64,000 nt of DNA from Pedobacter frigidisoli (lineage in GTDB: Bacteria; Bacteroidota; Bacteroidia; Sphingobacteriales; Sphingobacteriaceae): contig NZ_SJSN01000002.1 of the NCBI RefSeq assembly GCF_004331675.1, forward strand, positions 197,956 through 261,955, given 5' to 3'. The notes below the pieces were generated by a model. The model ran no database searches. It worked only from the letters and a program-made list of their open reading frames with translations, and had not been told where the DNA came from. Positions 42,391 through 51,296 of the stretch are shown piece by piece. Every line of letters begins with the position of its first letter. The stretch's first letter is position 1. The position numbers and the translations under genes were made by a program.

Positions 42391-44283
42391 ATGACAGCAA
42401 TAGAGATTTTACAAAAATATTGGGGACACCAAGCTTTCAGGCCGCTACAGCAAGATATCATAACTTCGGTTTTAGAGGGAAAAGATAGCTTGGCTCTTTT
42501 GCCAACCGGCGGAGGGAAATCAATCTGTTTTCAGTTTCCTGCTTTGGTTAAAGAGGGCATTTGCATAGTGGTTTCTCCACTAATTGCCTTGATGAAAGAC
42601 CAAGTGGAAAACCTTAAATCGAAAGGTATCGAGGCTATCGCGATTTACGCTGGAATGGGTAAACGAGAAATCGATATTCTATTAGATAACTGCATTTATG
42701 GTAAAATCAAATTCCTTTATCTTTCTCCAGAACGTTTGCTGTCTGATTTGGTTCGGGTAAGAATTTCCTACATGAACGTAAATCTGATAGCTGTGGATGA
42801 AGCGCATTGTATTTCGCAATGGGGTTATGATTTTCGTCCGCCTTACTTGCAAATTTCAAAACTAAGAGAGATTCTTCCGAATGTGCCGGTTTTAGCATTG
42901 ACTGCTACAGCAACTGAATTTGTTCGAAAGGATATTATCGAGAAACTGGAAATGAAACACCCTCAGGTTTTTGTTAAAAGTTTTGCTAGAGATAATTTAA
43001 GCTATGTTGTTTTCGGACAAGAAGATAAGTATAAAAAACTGATTAACATTTGCCGAAATGTTAAAGGTACAGGATTGGTTTACGTTCGTAATCGGAGAGA
43101 AACTGCAGAGGTTTCAAACTTCATTAATCGCAATCAAATCAAAGCCGATTTTTACCATGCGGGTTTGGAAAGAGACGTTCGTTTTCAAAAACAAGAAGAC
43201 TGGAAGCTGAATAAAACCCGAATCATGGTGGCTACAAATGCCTTTGGGATGGGAATAGATAAAGCCGATGTTCGTTTTGTAGTACATTTAGATTTACCTG
43301 AAAGTTTAGAGGCTTATTACCAGGAAGCTGGGAGAGCTGGTCGCGATGAAAAACGAAGTTACGCAGTTTTATTGGCCAATCAATCTGATGTTTTAAGTCT
43401 AGAATCCCGTTACATCAACAGTTTCCCATCGCCCGATGAAATTAGGAAAGTCTATCATTATTTAGGAAATTATTTTCAATTGGCTTTTGGAGCAGGAGAG
43501 GGTTTAACTTTTACTTTTGATATAGCTGATTTCTGTAAACGATTTAATATTAGTGTTTTAAAAACAATTTCAGCGTTGAAATTTTTAGAACACGATGGTT
43601 ACATTACTTTATCTGAAAGTGTTTTTCTGCCATCAAGGCTGATGTTTATTGTCGGACATGAAGATGTATATCGTTTCCAAATTGAAAACAAAGCTTATGA
43701 TGGCGTAATCAAAACCATTCTTCGCTCTTATGGCGGTGCATTTGATGGTTTCGTTAAAATAAATGAAGCAGATTTGGCAAAGAAAATTGGTGTCTCATTT
43801 AAGGATATTATCGCTTTGCTAAACAAATTGCAGTCGATAGAAATGCTTACCTACATCCAACAAACCGACCAACCGCAATTGCAATATGTTCGTCCGCGAA
43901 TTGATATGGACCACTTTGATTTGGATGTGAAGTATTTAGAATTGAGAAAAGAAATTCTAGTGAAACAAATAAATGCTGTTGTTGCATACACAACCTCAAA
44001 TAAATGTCGCAGTATTCAATTACTAAACTATTTTGATGAACATAATGCTACTAAATGTGGTGTTTGCGATGTTTGTCTGGCCGAGAAAAGACAAGAAAAC
44101 GAACAGCAAATGGGCGACGAAGTTGAATTTGAAATTGTTTCGTTACTTCAACAGCAGCCTTTAAGTTTAGATGATTTGGTAGACAATATAAAAAATGGTG
44201 TTGAAAATGAAAGGATAGACGCTATTCGTGAATTATTAGATGCTGGCAAAATAAAAACTGATGGGAAGAAATATTATCTTTAG
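42391..44283 (+). CDS. recQ: RecQ-family ATP-dependent DNA helicase (first of two)
   Basis: A 630-residue superfamily 2 helicase that unwinds branched DNA in recombination repair. The Walker A is LLPTGGGKSICFQFPA, the DEAH box VDEAHCISQWGYDFRP, and motif VI Q-x-x-GRAGRD. The zinc-binding part is present in CRSIQLLNYFDEHNATKCGVCDVC (near 545), followed by a short winged-helix-like tail; no HRDC domain is obvious, unlike the second copy at 56805. It is followed after 93 bases by an MFS gene and may share its transcript. Which of the two copies is the main RecQ cannot be told from the sequence. Confidence 0.95.
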   Translation: MTAIEILQKYWGHQAFRPLQQDIITSVLEGKDSLALLPTGGGKSICFQFPALVKEGICIVVSPLIALMKDQVENLKSKGIEAIAIYAGMGKREIDILLDNCIYGKIKFLYLSPERLLSDLVRVRISYMNVNLIAVDEAHCISQWGYDFRPPYLQISKLREILPNVPVLALTATATEFVRKDIIEKLEMKHPQVFVKSFARDNLSYVVFGQEDKYKKLINICRNVKGTGLVYVRNRRETAEVSNFINRNQIKADFYHAGLERDVRFQKQEDWKLNKTRIMVATNAFGMGIDKADVRFVVHLDLPESLEAYYQEAGRAGRDEKRSYAVLLANQSDVLSLESRYINSFPSPDEIRKVYHYLGNYFQLAFGAGEGLTFTFDIADFCKRFNISVLKTISALKFLEHDGYITLSESVFLPSRLMFIVGHEDVYRFQIENKAYDGVIKTILRSYGGAFDGFVKINEADLAKKIGVSFKDIIALLNKLQSIEMLTYIQQTDQPQLQYVRPRIDMDHFDLDVKYLELRKEILVKQINAVVAYTTSNKCRSIQLLNYFDEHNATKCGVCDVCLAEKRQENEQQMGDEVEFEIVSLLQQQPLSLDDLVDNIKNGVENERIDAIRELLDAGKIKTDGKKYYL

Positions 44284-44376
44284 CGGGTAAAAAGATAAAA
44301 CTGTTTAAATTGGTTATTCCATTTTTACGGTTAACCTATTCACCGCATCAAACAGTTAACCTCCTTTAAATTATCC

Positions 44377-45684
44377 ATGATAGAAAAAGACAATAAGAAA
44401 ACCATTCGTTCTTGGGCTTTCTTCGATTGGGCAAACTCTGCCTATAATTTAGTTATCACATCAACAATTTTTCCAGTTTATTACGTTGCCATTACCACCA
44501 CAAAGGAACATGGCGATGAAGTAACCTTTTTTGGTAAAACATTTATAAATACTGTTCTTTCTAATTATGCGCTGGCAGTTGCTTATTTGATTATGGTAGT
44601 TTTACTGCCAATACTATCTTCTTATGCCGATGCTACAGGCAAAAAAAAATTCTTCATGAAATTGTTTACTTACATAGGCTCTTTTGCCTGTATGGGGTTG
44701 TTTTTCTTAAAATTAGAAACTTTAGAGGTCGGGATTATTTGCTTTGTATTAGCCGCAATGGGCTATGTTGGCGGTGTTATGTTTAACAATGCATATCTGC
44801 CCATAATTGCCTCAACCGCTAATCAGGATAGAGTAAGTGCTCAAGGATTTTCATACGGTTATATCGGCAGCGTTATTTTGCAATTAATCTGTTTTGTTTT
44901 TGTGCTAAAACCCGAACTTTTCGGTATCACCGATAAATCATTACCCGCTCAAATATCATTTTTATTAGTTGGTATTTGGTGGTTTATATTTGCGCAAATT
45001 CCTTTTAAGGCATTACCAAAAGATGTACCGAAAGAAAGTTCAATAGGCAAGAGGATTATAAAAAGCAGTTTTAGCGAATTTGCAAAAGTTTGGAATCAGC
45101 TAAAACAAATGAAGTTCTTAAAAACTTATTTAACTGCTTTTTTCTTTTACTCAATGGGTGTACAAACCATTATGCTTGCAGCAGCAAGTTTTGGTGCAAA
45201 GGTTTTGAAATTAGAATCGGGTAGTTTAATTGCAGTTATTTTAATTATTCAATTGGTTGCAATTTTAGGCGCTTGGCTAATGTCTCTTTTAGCCAAAAAA
45301 TTGGGTAACATTAACGTTTTAATAATTGTAGTTTTGGTTTGGGTAGGATGCTGTATTTATGGATACTTTATAACTAATGCTATTCAATTTTATGCATTAG
45401 CCGCAATTGTTGGCTTAATTATGGGTGGAATACAATCTCTGTCGCGTTCTACTTATTCTAAACACATTCCAGAAAACACAACTGATACTGCATCGTTTTT
45501 TAGTTTTTATGATGCGACTGAGAAATTAGCCATCGTTATCGGCCTATTTAGTTTTGCTTTTATAGAGGGACTTACTCATAATATGCGTCAATCAATCATC
45601 GCTTTGGCATCATTTTTTATAGTCGGATTAGTGTTTTTGGTAATCTTAAGAAAAATCGAGCTCAAAGAATCGCTAAAATCGTAA
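44377..45684 (+). CDS. UMF1-family MFS transporter (Atg22-like)
   Basis: A 435-residue inner-membrane transporter with about 12 hydrophobic helices. The opening SWAFFDWANSAYNLVITS and the SLSRSTYSKHIP segment near 350 are hallmarks of the UMF1 group, related to the yeast vacuolar amino acid effluxer Atg22. The substrate is not established; amino acid or small-molecule export is a guess from that relation. It is followed after 22 bases by the LutA-like gene. Confidence 0.88.
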   Translation: MIEKDNKKTIRSWAFFDWANSAYNLVITSTIFPVYYVAITTTKEHGDEVTFFGKTFINTVLSNYALAVAYLIMVVLLPILSSYADATGKKKFFMKLFTYIGSFACMGLFFLKLETLEVGIICFVLAAMGYVGGVMFNNAYLPIIASTANQDRVSAQGFSYGYIGSVILQLICFVFVLKPELFGITDKSLPAQISFLLVGIWWFIFAQIPFKALPKDVPKESSIGKRIIKSSFSEFAKVWNQLKQMKFLKTYLTAFFFYSMGVQTIMLAAASFGAKVLKLESGSLIAVILIIQLVAILGAWLMSLLAKKLGNINVLIIVVLVWVGCCIYGYFITNAIQFYALAAIVGLIMGGIQSLSRSTYSKHIPENTTDTASFFSFYDATEKLAIVIGLFSFAFIEGLTHNMRQSIIALASFFIVGLVFLVILRKIELKESLKS

Positions 45685-45705
45685 GTTTGTAGCCTGAAGA
45701 ATATT

Positions 45706-46443
45706 ATGAAAGTAGAATTATTTGTACCCTGTTTTGTAGACCAATTGTATCCCGAAACCGCTTTTAATACTTTGAGATTATTGGAAAAATCTGGCTGTAA
45801 GGTAGAATACAACTCGAAACAAACTTGTTGCGGTCAGCCGGCCTATAACGCAGGTTATTGGGATGAGGCAAAAGAGATAGGTACAAAATTCTTAAACGAT
45901 TTCTCAGAGAACACCTATGTGGTTGCACCTTCTGCATCATGTGTGGGCATGGTAAAGGGTGGTTTTAATGATTTATTTACCAATACCATCGTTCATAATA
46001 AGTGCCGTACTTTACAATCAAATATTTGGGAGCTATCTGATTTTCTGGTTAATGTAGCCAAAAAGGATTATTTCGGAGCCGAATTGGAGGGCAAGGCAGT
46101 TTACCACGATTCTTGCAGCGCACTTCGCGAATGCAAAATAAAAGATGAACCCCGCCAATTGCTATCTAAAGTTCATGGTTTAGAAATGCTCGAAATGGAA
46201 GATACCGATATGTGTTGCGGTTTCGGTGGTACATTCGCTGTGAAATTCGATGCCATTTCATCAGCCATGGCAGAGCAAAAAGTTAATCATGCTTTGGCAC
46301 AAAATGCCGATTATATCATCTCAACTGATTTATCTTGTCTTTTACATCTTCAAGGTTATATCGATAAAAACAATCTTCCAATTAAAACTATGCATATTGC
46401 CGATGTTTTGTGCAACGGCTGGCTAGAAAGTACAGAATATTAA
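45706..46443 (+). CDS. lutA: LutA-type (Fe-S)-binding oxidoreductase subunit
   Basis: A 245-residue protein with two CCG domains: TCCGQPAYNAGYWDEA (near 41) and DMCCGFGGTFAVKF (near 165), with further cysteines in SCSALREC. It matches LutA/YkgE, one of three proteins (LutA, B, C) that oxidise L-lactate to pyruvate with quinone reduction. The partners lutB and lutC are not in the window, so the function here could be an orphan copy. The preceding MFS gene is 22 bases away, so they are probably cotranscribed; transport of the substrate would fit, by inference. Confidence 0.85.
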   Translation: MKVELFVPCFVDQLYPETAFNTLRLLEKSGCKVEYNSKQTCCGQPAYNAGYWDEAKEIGTKFLNDFSENTYVVAPSASCVGMVKGGFNDLFTNTIVHNKCRTLQSNIWELSDFLVNVAKKDYFGAELEGKAVYHDSCSALRECKIKDEPRQLLSKVHGLEMLEMEDTDMCCGFGGTFAVKFDAISSAMAEQKVNHALAQNADYIISTDLSCLLHLQGYIDKNNLPIKTMHIADVLCNGWLESTEY

Positions 46444-46718
46444 AACCCCGACCCAAAAGGGGAGAATCAATTGTAAAAAATAAATTACACTTAACTCTTT
46501 TGCCATTTAAAAATACCTTTCAGGTGATATGGGATTAATCTTTAACACTTTTTAACACAGTTAGCGTTTTATCTGCAATACCTTTGTTAAACCTTTTTTA
46601 ACCTTTCCTATCTAAACAACAAAACATTGATTAAATGGAACCATCATGATTTACCGAAAATTAAGTTTAAAATAAATCATGGTTGCTTCATTACAATTGA
46701 AAATCAAACTATAAAAAA
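46444..46718. other. 275-base intergenic region
   Basis: Contains a short CCCC-GACCCAAAA-GGGG hairpin at 46446-46462 just after the lutA stop, and a -7-like TACCTTTG at 46579-46586, 133 bases before the GLPGLI gene. Nothing else seen. Confidence 0.4.
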
Positions 46719-47618
46719 ATGAAAAAAATAACCTTCGCTTTATTAGGAGTTTTATCTATCGCATCGGTAGCAAATGCACAAAAGAAAACTTCAGGAGCAA
46801 TACAATTTGAAAACACTATCGATCCTGCGGCTATGGCGGCAGCCAGTGGAATTCAAATTCCAGATCAAATGAAAGCAAGAATGCCATCTTCAAGTAAGTC
46901 TAATTTCGAATTGCTTTTCACTGCTACTAATGCAAGTTACATGCCTGTTGAAGAAGTTGAAGATAGCAATGGTGCAGGTGGCGGCGGCGGTGGAATGGGT
47001 CGTATGATGATGCGTTTTGGCGGCGGTGGTGGAAATCGTGAGTATTATTACGTCTTTGCAGATAAAAGCCTTACCGAAGTTTTTGATCTAAACGATACAA
47101 CCTATTACATGCCTAGCAAACTTACCTTATCTACTTCAGGTCCAATTGGTTCGATGAGAATGGGTGGCGGAAATCCGAACGACACAGCTAAAGCAAAACC
47201 TGTTGCTCCACCTAAAATTGAAATTGTAAAAACTGATTCAACCAAGCAAATTCTAGGTTTTACTTGTCACCAAGCGATTGTGAAATCTACAAGAGCGATC
47301 AAAATTTTAGATATGGATAAAAATGTAGTGGAAGAAACCAAAATCTGGTACACAAAAGATTTAGGTTTCGATTTTTCTCCAAATCCAAATATGTGGACAG
47401 AGGGTGCGGTTTTAGCCATTGAGGGTAGAGGAAATAGTTCAATAGCGAAAAGCATTGAGTATAGAAATGTAAGTGCAAAGGATGTTACTGCACCAAAAAA
47501 AGCTAAATTAATTACAGCAGAGGAATATAAAACTAAAATGGACAACATGATGAAACGTTTTAGACAAAATAGACCTGCTGGTGGCGGTACGCAAATCAGA
47601 ACTTTCGGTACAAATTAA
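46719..47618 (+). CDS. GLPGLI-family secreted protein
   Basis: A 299-residue exported protein (signal peptide 1-20, ending NANAQ-like). It opens its mature part with SGAIQFENTID and has, late in the chain, DKNVVEETKIWYTKDLGFDFSPNP, which parallels the family's 'WYTDxIP...GP' segment. The GLPGLI family is specific to Bacteroidota and has no known function. A Gly- and Met-rich stretch (about residues 87-108: GAGGGGGGMGRMMMRFGGG...) and a Pro/Lys run follow, which the family does not normally have. The gene is alone, with a terminator after it. Confidence 0.82.
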   Translation: MKKITFALLGVLSIASVANAQKKTSGAIQFENTIDPAAMAAASGIQIPDQMKARMPSSSKSNFELLFTATNASYMPVEEVEDSNGAGGGGGGMGRMMMRFGGGGGNREYYYVFADKSLTEVFDLNDTTYYMPSKLTLSTSGPIGSMRMGGGNPNDTAKAKPVAPPKIEIVKTDSTKQILGFTCHQAIVKSTRAIKILDMDKNVVEETKIWYTKDLGFDFSPNPNMWTEGAVLAIEGRGNSSIAKSIEYRNVSAKDVTAPKKAKLITAEEYKTKMDNMMKRFRQNRPAGGGTQIRTFGTN

Positions 47619-47635
47619 TTTAATTTATTTCATTA

Positions 47636-47672
47636 AAGCCTGCTTATTTACACAATGAGCAGGCTTTTTTTT
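47636..47672 (+). terminator. Intrinsic terminator after the GLPGLI gene
   Basis: AAGCCTGCTTATT pairs with a TGAGCAGGCTT arm around TACACAA and is followed by eight T. Confidence 0.85.
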
Positions 47673-48031
47673 GTAGAGAAATTTTAGTGGTTCTTGGCGG
47701 AGGATAGTCCTGCTGTTGTTCCAAATCCTCACCCGATGAAAAATCGGGCTCCGGGTTTTCCACGCCCATCAGGTCTATTTAACTTTGGTTATTTGCCACT
47801 TTTAAAGTTAGCATCCCCTCAATAGTAAAATATCTATAAGTACTTTTAAAATCTCAATTAGTTATCACCATAAATTTGTAGGTAAAAACCAATGCCCGTC
47901 AAAAGCTTTCGAATAAATTTCTTATCTTCGCAGCAATTAAGAATCACTTTGTATGTGATTTAGAACTAACATTTTTTTTTAAACCGTTCCAAAATTTCAA
48001 TAAAAGAATTAGGAACAAATCATAGTTGTAG
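47673..48031. other. Intergenic region with hairpin repeat and thrS leader
   Basis: It holds CCCGAT-GAAAA-ATCGGG (47732-47748) in a stretch resembling an interspersed element, a -7-like TATCTTCG at 47923-47930, and in the thrS leader a hairpin AATCAC-TTTGTAT-GTGATT (47942-47960) followed by a run of T. No gene is seen; leader control of thrS is possible but not shown. Confidence 0.5.
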
Positions 48032-49957
48032 ATGATTAATATTACTTTACCTGACGGCTCCGTTCGTCAGTACGAAAAGGGCACTTCTGCCCATCAAATT
48101 GCATTGTCAATTTCCGAAGGTTTAGCTCGTAACGTATTAGCCGCAGAGGTTAATGGCGAAGTGTGGGATTCAACACGCCAAATCGAAGCAGATTCATCAG
48201 TAAAATTGTTAACTTGGAATGATGCTGCCGGAAAATCGACTTTTTGGCATTCATCAGCACATTTAATGGCCGAAGCTTTAGAAGCGCTTTATCCAGGCAC
48301 AAAGTTCGGAATCGGACCCGCAATTGAAACAGGGTTTTATTACGATGTAGATTTTGGCGAAAAGGAATTTTCTTCTGATGATTTCAAAGCCATTGAAACA
48401 AAAATGGTGGAGTTGGCTAAGCAGAAACAAATCTTCACTCGCGAAAGTGTAAGCAAAGCTGATGCAATAAAATATTTTACCGAAAAAGGTGATGAGTATA
48501 AACTGGATTTAATTGATGGTTTGGAAGATGGAAAAATCACTTTTTACACTCAAGGTGAGTTTACCGATTTATGCCGTGGTCCGCACATTCCGAACACTGG
48601 TTTTGTAAAAGCTGTAAAACTAATGAATGTTGCAGGAGCATATTGGCGTGGAGATGAAACCAAGAAACAGTTAACGCGTATATATGGCGTAACTTTCCCT
48701 AAGGCAAGCGAGCTTACCGAATATCTTTTAATGATTGAAGAGGCCAAAAAACGTGACCATAGAAAACTAGGTAAAGAGTTGGAATTGTTCATGTTCTCAG
48801 AAAAAGTTGGTGCAGGCTTACCCATGTGGCTGCCAAAAGGAACTGCCTTACGCGAACGCTTGGTTAACTTTTTAACTAAGGCACAATCAAAATCAGGATA
48901 CGAACAAGTAGTAACTCCACATATTGGAAATAAAAATCTGTATGTAACTTCTGGTCACTGGGAAAAATATGGTAAGGATTCTTTTCAACCGATAAAAACG
49001 CCACAAGAGGGAGAAGAGTTTTTCTTAAAGCCGATGAATTGCCCACATCACTGTGAAATGTATAAATTCAAACCACGTTCTTATAAAGATCTTCCGGTTC
49101 GTTTTGCAGAGTTTGGTACAGTATATCGTTACGAACAAAGTGGCGAATTACATGGTTTAACTCGTGTTCGTGGGTTTACTCAAGATGATGCGCATTTGTT
49201 TTGTATGCCAGAGCAAGTAAAGGAAGAGTTTAAAAAAGTGATTGATTTAGTGCTTTATGTATTTAAATCTTTAGGCTTCGATGATTATACTGCACAAATC
49301 TCTTTACGCGATCCAGAAAATAAATCGAAATACATTGGTTCTGATGAAAACTGGAAACTAGCAGAAAGCGCAATTGTAGAAGCTGCTGCAGAAAAAGGAT
49401 TGAAAACAGTAGTAGAATTAGGAGAAGCTGCATTTTATGGGCCGAAGCTAGATTTTATGGTTAGAGATGCATTGGGTAGAAAATGGCAGCTGGGTACAAT
49501 CCAAGTTGATTATAATTTACCTGAACGTTTCGAACTTGAATATACTGGAAGTGATAATTTAAAACACCGTCCAGTAATGATTCACCGTGCGCCATTTGGC
49601 TCATTGGAAAGATTTGTGGCTGTTTTGATTGAGCATTGTGCAGGGAATTTCCCTTTATGGTTAAGTCCAGAGCAATTTATTATTCTTCCTATTTCAGAAA
49701 AATATGAAGAATATGCAAAAAAAGTTTTAGATGAGCTAAATAATTCCGATATTCGCGGGCTGATTGACTTTAGGGATGAGAAAATCGGACGTAAAATCCG
49801 TGATGCTGAAGTTAAAAAGATCCCATATATGCTCATTATCGGTGATAAAGAGATGGCTGAAGGAAAAGTTTCAGTTCGTAAACATGGCGAGGGAGATTTA
49901 GGCGAAATGACGTTGGAGGAATTCAACAATTTATTAATAAAAGAAATTACAGTTTAA
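48032..49957 (+). CDS. thrS: Threonine-tRNA ligase
   Basis: A 641-residue class II synthetase that charges tRNA-Thr. A TGS domain (1-60) is followed by an editing domain with [11 protein letters not shown] (near 73), the catalytic core with CPHHCEMYK (near 338) and class II motifs such as [11 protein letters not shown], then the anticodon-binding domain (about 540-641). Length is normal. It begins the operon thrS-infC-rpmI-rplT with 16 bases to infC, as is usual in this phylum. The long leader may contain control elements. Confidence 0.98.
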   Translation: MINITLPDGSVRQYEKGTSAHQIALSISEGLARNVLAAEVNGEVWDSTRQIEADSSVKLLTWNDAAGKSTFWHSSAHLMAEALEALYPGTKFGIGPAIETGFYYDVDFGEKEFSSDDFKAIETKMVELAKQKQIFTRESVSKADAIKYFTEKGDEYKLDLIDGLEDGKITFYTQGEFTDLCRGPHIPNTGFVKAVKLMNVAGAYWRGDETKKQLTRIYGVTFPKASELTEYLLMIEEAKKRDHRKLGKELELFMFSEKVGAGLPMWLPKGTALRERLVNFLTKAQSKSGYEQVVTPHIGNKNLYVTSGHWEKYGKDSFQPIKTPQEGEEFFLKPMNCPHHCEMYKFKPRSYKDLPVRFAEFGTVYRYEQSGELHGLTRVRGFTQDDAHLFCMPEQVKEEFKKVIDLVLYVFKSLGFDDYTAQISLRDPENKSKYIGSDENWKLAESAIVEAAAEKGLKTVVELGEAAFYGPKLDFMVRDALGRKWQLGTIQVDYNLPERFELEYTGSDNLKHRPVMIHRAPFGSLERFVAVLIEHCAGNFPLWLSPEQFIILPISEKYEEYAKKVLDELNNSDIRGLIDFRDEKIGRKIRDAEVKKIPYMLIIGDKEMAEGKVSVRKHGEGDLGEMTLEEFNNLLIKEITV

Positions 49958-49973
49958 ATTAAATAGTACACAT

Positions 49974-50543
49974 TTGGCATTAGGAAGACCAGGATTTAAC
50001 AGGGGACCACGTCCACCTTTTAAGAAAAAAGAAGCAGAGCATAACATTAATCAGTATATTAAATCGCCCGAAGTGCGTTTAGCTGGCGATAATGTTGAAC
50101 CAGGGATTTATCCTTTGGCAAAAGCTTTGGCACTTGCTGATGAACTGGAATTGGATTTGGTAGAAATTTCTCCAAATGCAGTGCCGCCAGTTTGTAGGAT
50201 TATTGATTACAGTAAGTTTGTTTACGAGCAGAAGAAAAAGCAGAAAGAGATTAAATCAAACGCTAAACAAACTGTAATTAAGGAGATTCGTTTCGGTCCT
50301 AATACCAACGACCACGATTTCCAATTTAAATTAAAACATGCAGTAAGCTTTTTAGAGAGCGGTGAGAAAGTTAGAGCTTACGTGCATTTTAAGGGTAGAG
50401 CAATTGTTTACAAAGAACAGGGAGAAATTTTATTGTTAAAGTTTGCCCAAGCTTTGGAAGACGTAGGAAAAGTAGAGTTGTTGCCTAAGTTAGAAGGTAA
50501 GCGTATGTTCCTAACTGTTGCGCCTAAAGTAGCAAAAAAATAA
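49974..50543 (+). CDS. infC: Translation initiation factor IF-3, TTG start
   Basis: A 189-residue factor that proofreads start codons and keeps 30S subunits free. N-terminal domain ([17 protein letters not shown]), linker helix ([15 protein letters not shown]) and C-terminal domain ([17 protein letters not shown]) are all present. The start at 49974 is TTG: there is no ATG in the frame between the thrS stop and LALGRPGFN, which is where other family members begin. IF-3 rejects unusual starts, and in E. coli infC uses AUU to autoregulate, so the non-AUG start may serve the same purpose. Inference only. Confidence 0.95.
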   Translation: MALGRPGFNRGPRPPFKKKEAEHNINQYIKSPEVRLAGDNVEPGIYPLAKALALADELELDLVEISPNAVPPVCRIIDYSKFVYEQKKKQKEIKSNAKQTVIKEIRFGPNTNDHDFQFKLKHAVSFLESGEKVRAYVHFKGRAIVYKEQGEILLLKFAQALEDVGKVELLPKLEGKRMFLTVAPKVAKK

Positions 50544-50572
50544 AAATAGGTTTATAAATTTAAAAACAGGTT

Positions 50573-50773
50573 ATGCCAAAAATGAAAACCAATTCCAGTG
50601 CTAAAAAGCGTTTTTCGCTTACTGGAACCGGTAAAATCAAGAGAAACAACGCATACAAAAGTCACATCTTAACAAAGATGAGTACTAAACGTAAACGTGC
50701 GCTTGGAAATGCTAGCATGGTAAGTGCTGCAGATTTAGGTAACGTTAAACGTATGCTTTGCATCGGAAAGTAA
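50573..50773 (+). CDS. rpmI: Ribosomal protein bL35
   Basis: A 66-residue basic ribosomal protein of the 50S subunit. The sequence is typical: [20 protein letters not shown], then an [12 protein letters not shown] core. It sits 29 bases after infC in the translation operon. Confidence 0.98.
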   Translation: MPKMKTNSSAKKRFSLTGTGKIKRNNAYKSHILTKMSTKRKRALGNASMVSAADLGNVKRMLCIGK

Positions 50774-50806
50774 TTTATTAATTTCACCAGGTATCAGGCT
50801 TTAAGT

Positions 50807-50823
50807 TTCCGTATTAAACGGAA
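50807..50823 (+). promoter_or_regulatory. Short hairpin before rplT
   Basis: TTCCGT-ATTAA-ACGGAA forms a 6-bp stem in the rpmI-rplT gap, 28 bases before the rplT ATG. In other bacteria L20 binds an operator of this general type to control the operon; here that is inference. Confidence 0.35.
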
Positions 50824-50850
50824 CGCCGCTTGCCAAAAAACAACAACAAC

Positions 50851-51195
50851 ATGCCACGTTCGGTAAACGCAGTAGCTTCGAGAAGAAGACGGAAAAAAGT
50901 CCTTAACATGGCCAAAGGCTATTGGGGCGCAAGAAGTAAAGTTTTTACGGTTGCAAAAAACACAGTAGAAAAAGGTTTGCAATATGCATACCGTGACCGT
51001 AAGGTTAAGAAAAGAGAATTCCGCGGATTATGGATCCAACGTATTAATGCAGGTGCTCGTCAGCATGGTATTTCTTACTCTCAATTAATCGGTAAACTAG
51101 CTTCAAAAGAAATCGGTTTAAACCGTAAAGTATTGGCTGATTTAGCAATGAATCACCCAGAAGCTTTCAAAGCTGTAATTGATGCAGTAAAATAG
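50851..51195 (+). CDS. rplT: Ribosomal protein bL20
   Basis: A 114-residue protein of the 50S subunit needed for early assembly: [16 protein letters not shown], then [19 protein letters not shown] and the helical middle. The start is the ATG at 50851; the in-frame TTG at 50830 adds only PKNNNN and lies in the probable leader. A terminator follows. Confidence 0.98.
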   Translation: MPRSVNAVASRRRRKKVLNMAKGYWGARSKVFTVAKNTVEKGLQYAYRDRKVKKREFRGLWIQRINAGARQHGISYSQLIGKLASKEIGLNRKVLADLAMNHPEAFKAVIDAVK

Positions 51196-51223
51196 AAATT
51201 TTCGCCTCGGCGATTATGATATT

Positions 51224-51254
51224 AAAAAGGGAACCAATTTGGTTCCCTTTTTTT
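51224..51254 (+). terminator. Terminator of the thrS-infC-rpmI-rplT operon
   Basis: AAAAGGGAACC and GGTTCCCTTTT form a perfect stem around AATTT, then T residues. Confidence 0.9.
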
Positions 51255-51296
51255 GTGTACTGTTTTTTTGTAATCGTTGTAATGGATATCTAAATC

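Noticed and set aside
50830-50850. TTG start seven codons before rplT
   Set aside because: Family members start at MPRS; the extra residues are Asn-rich and lie in the leader.
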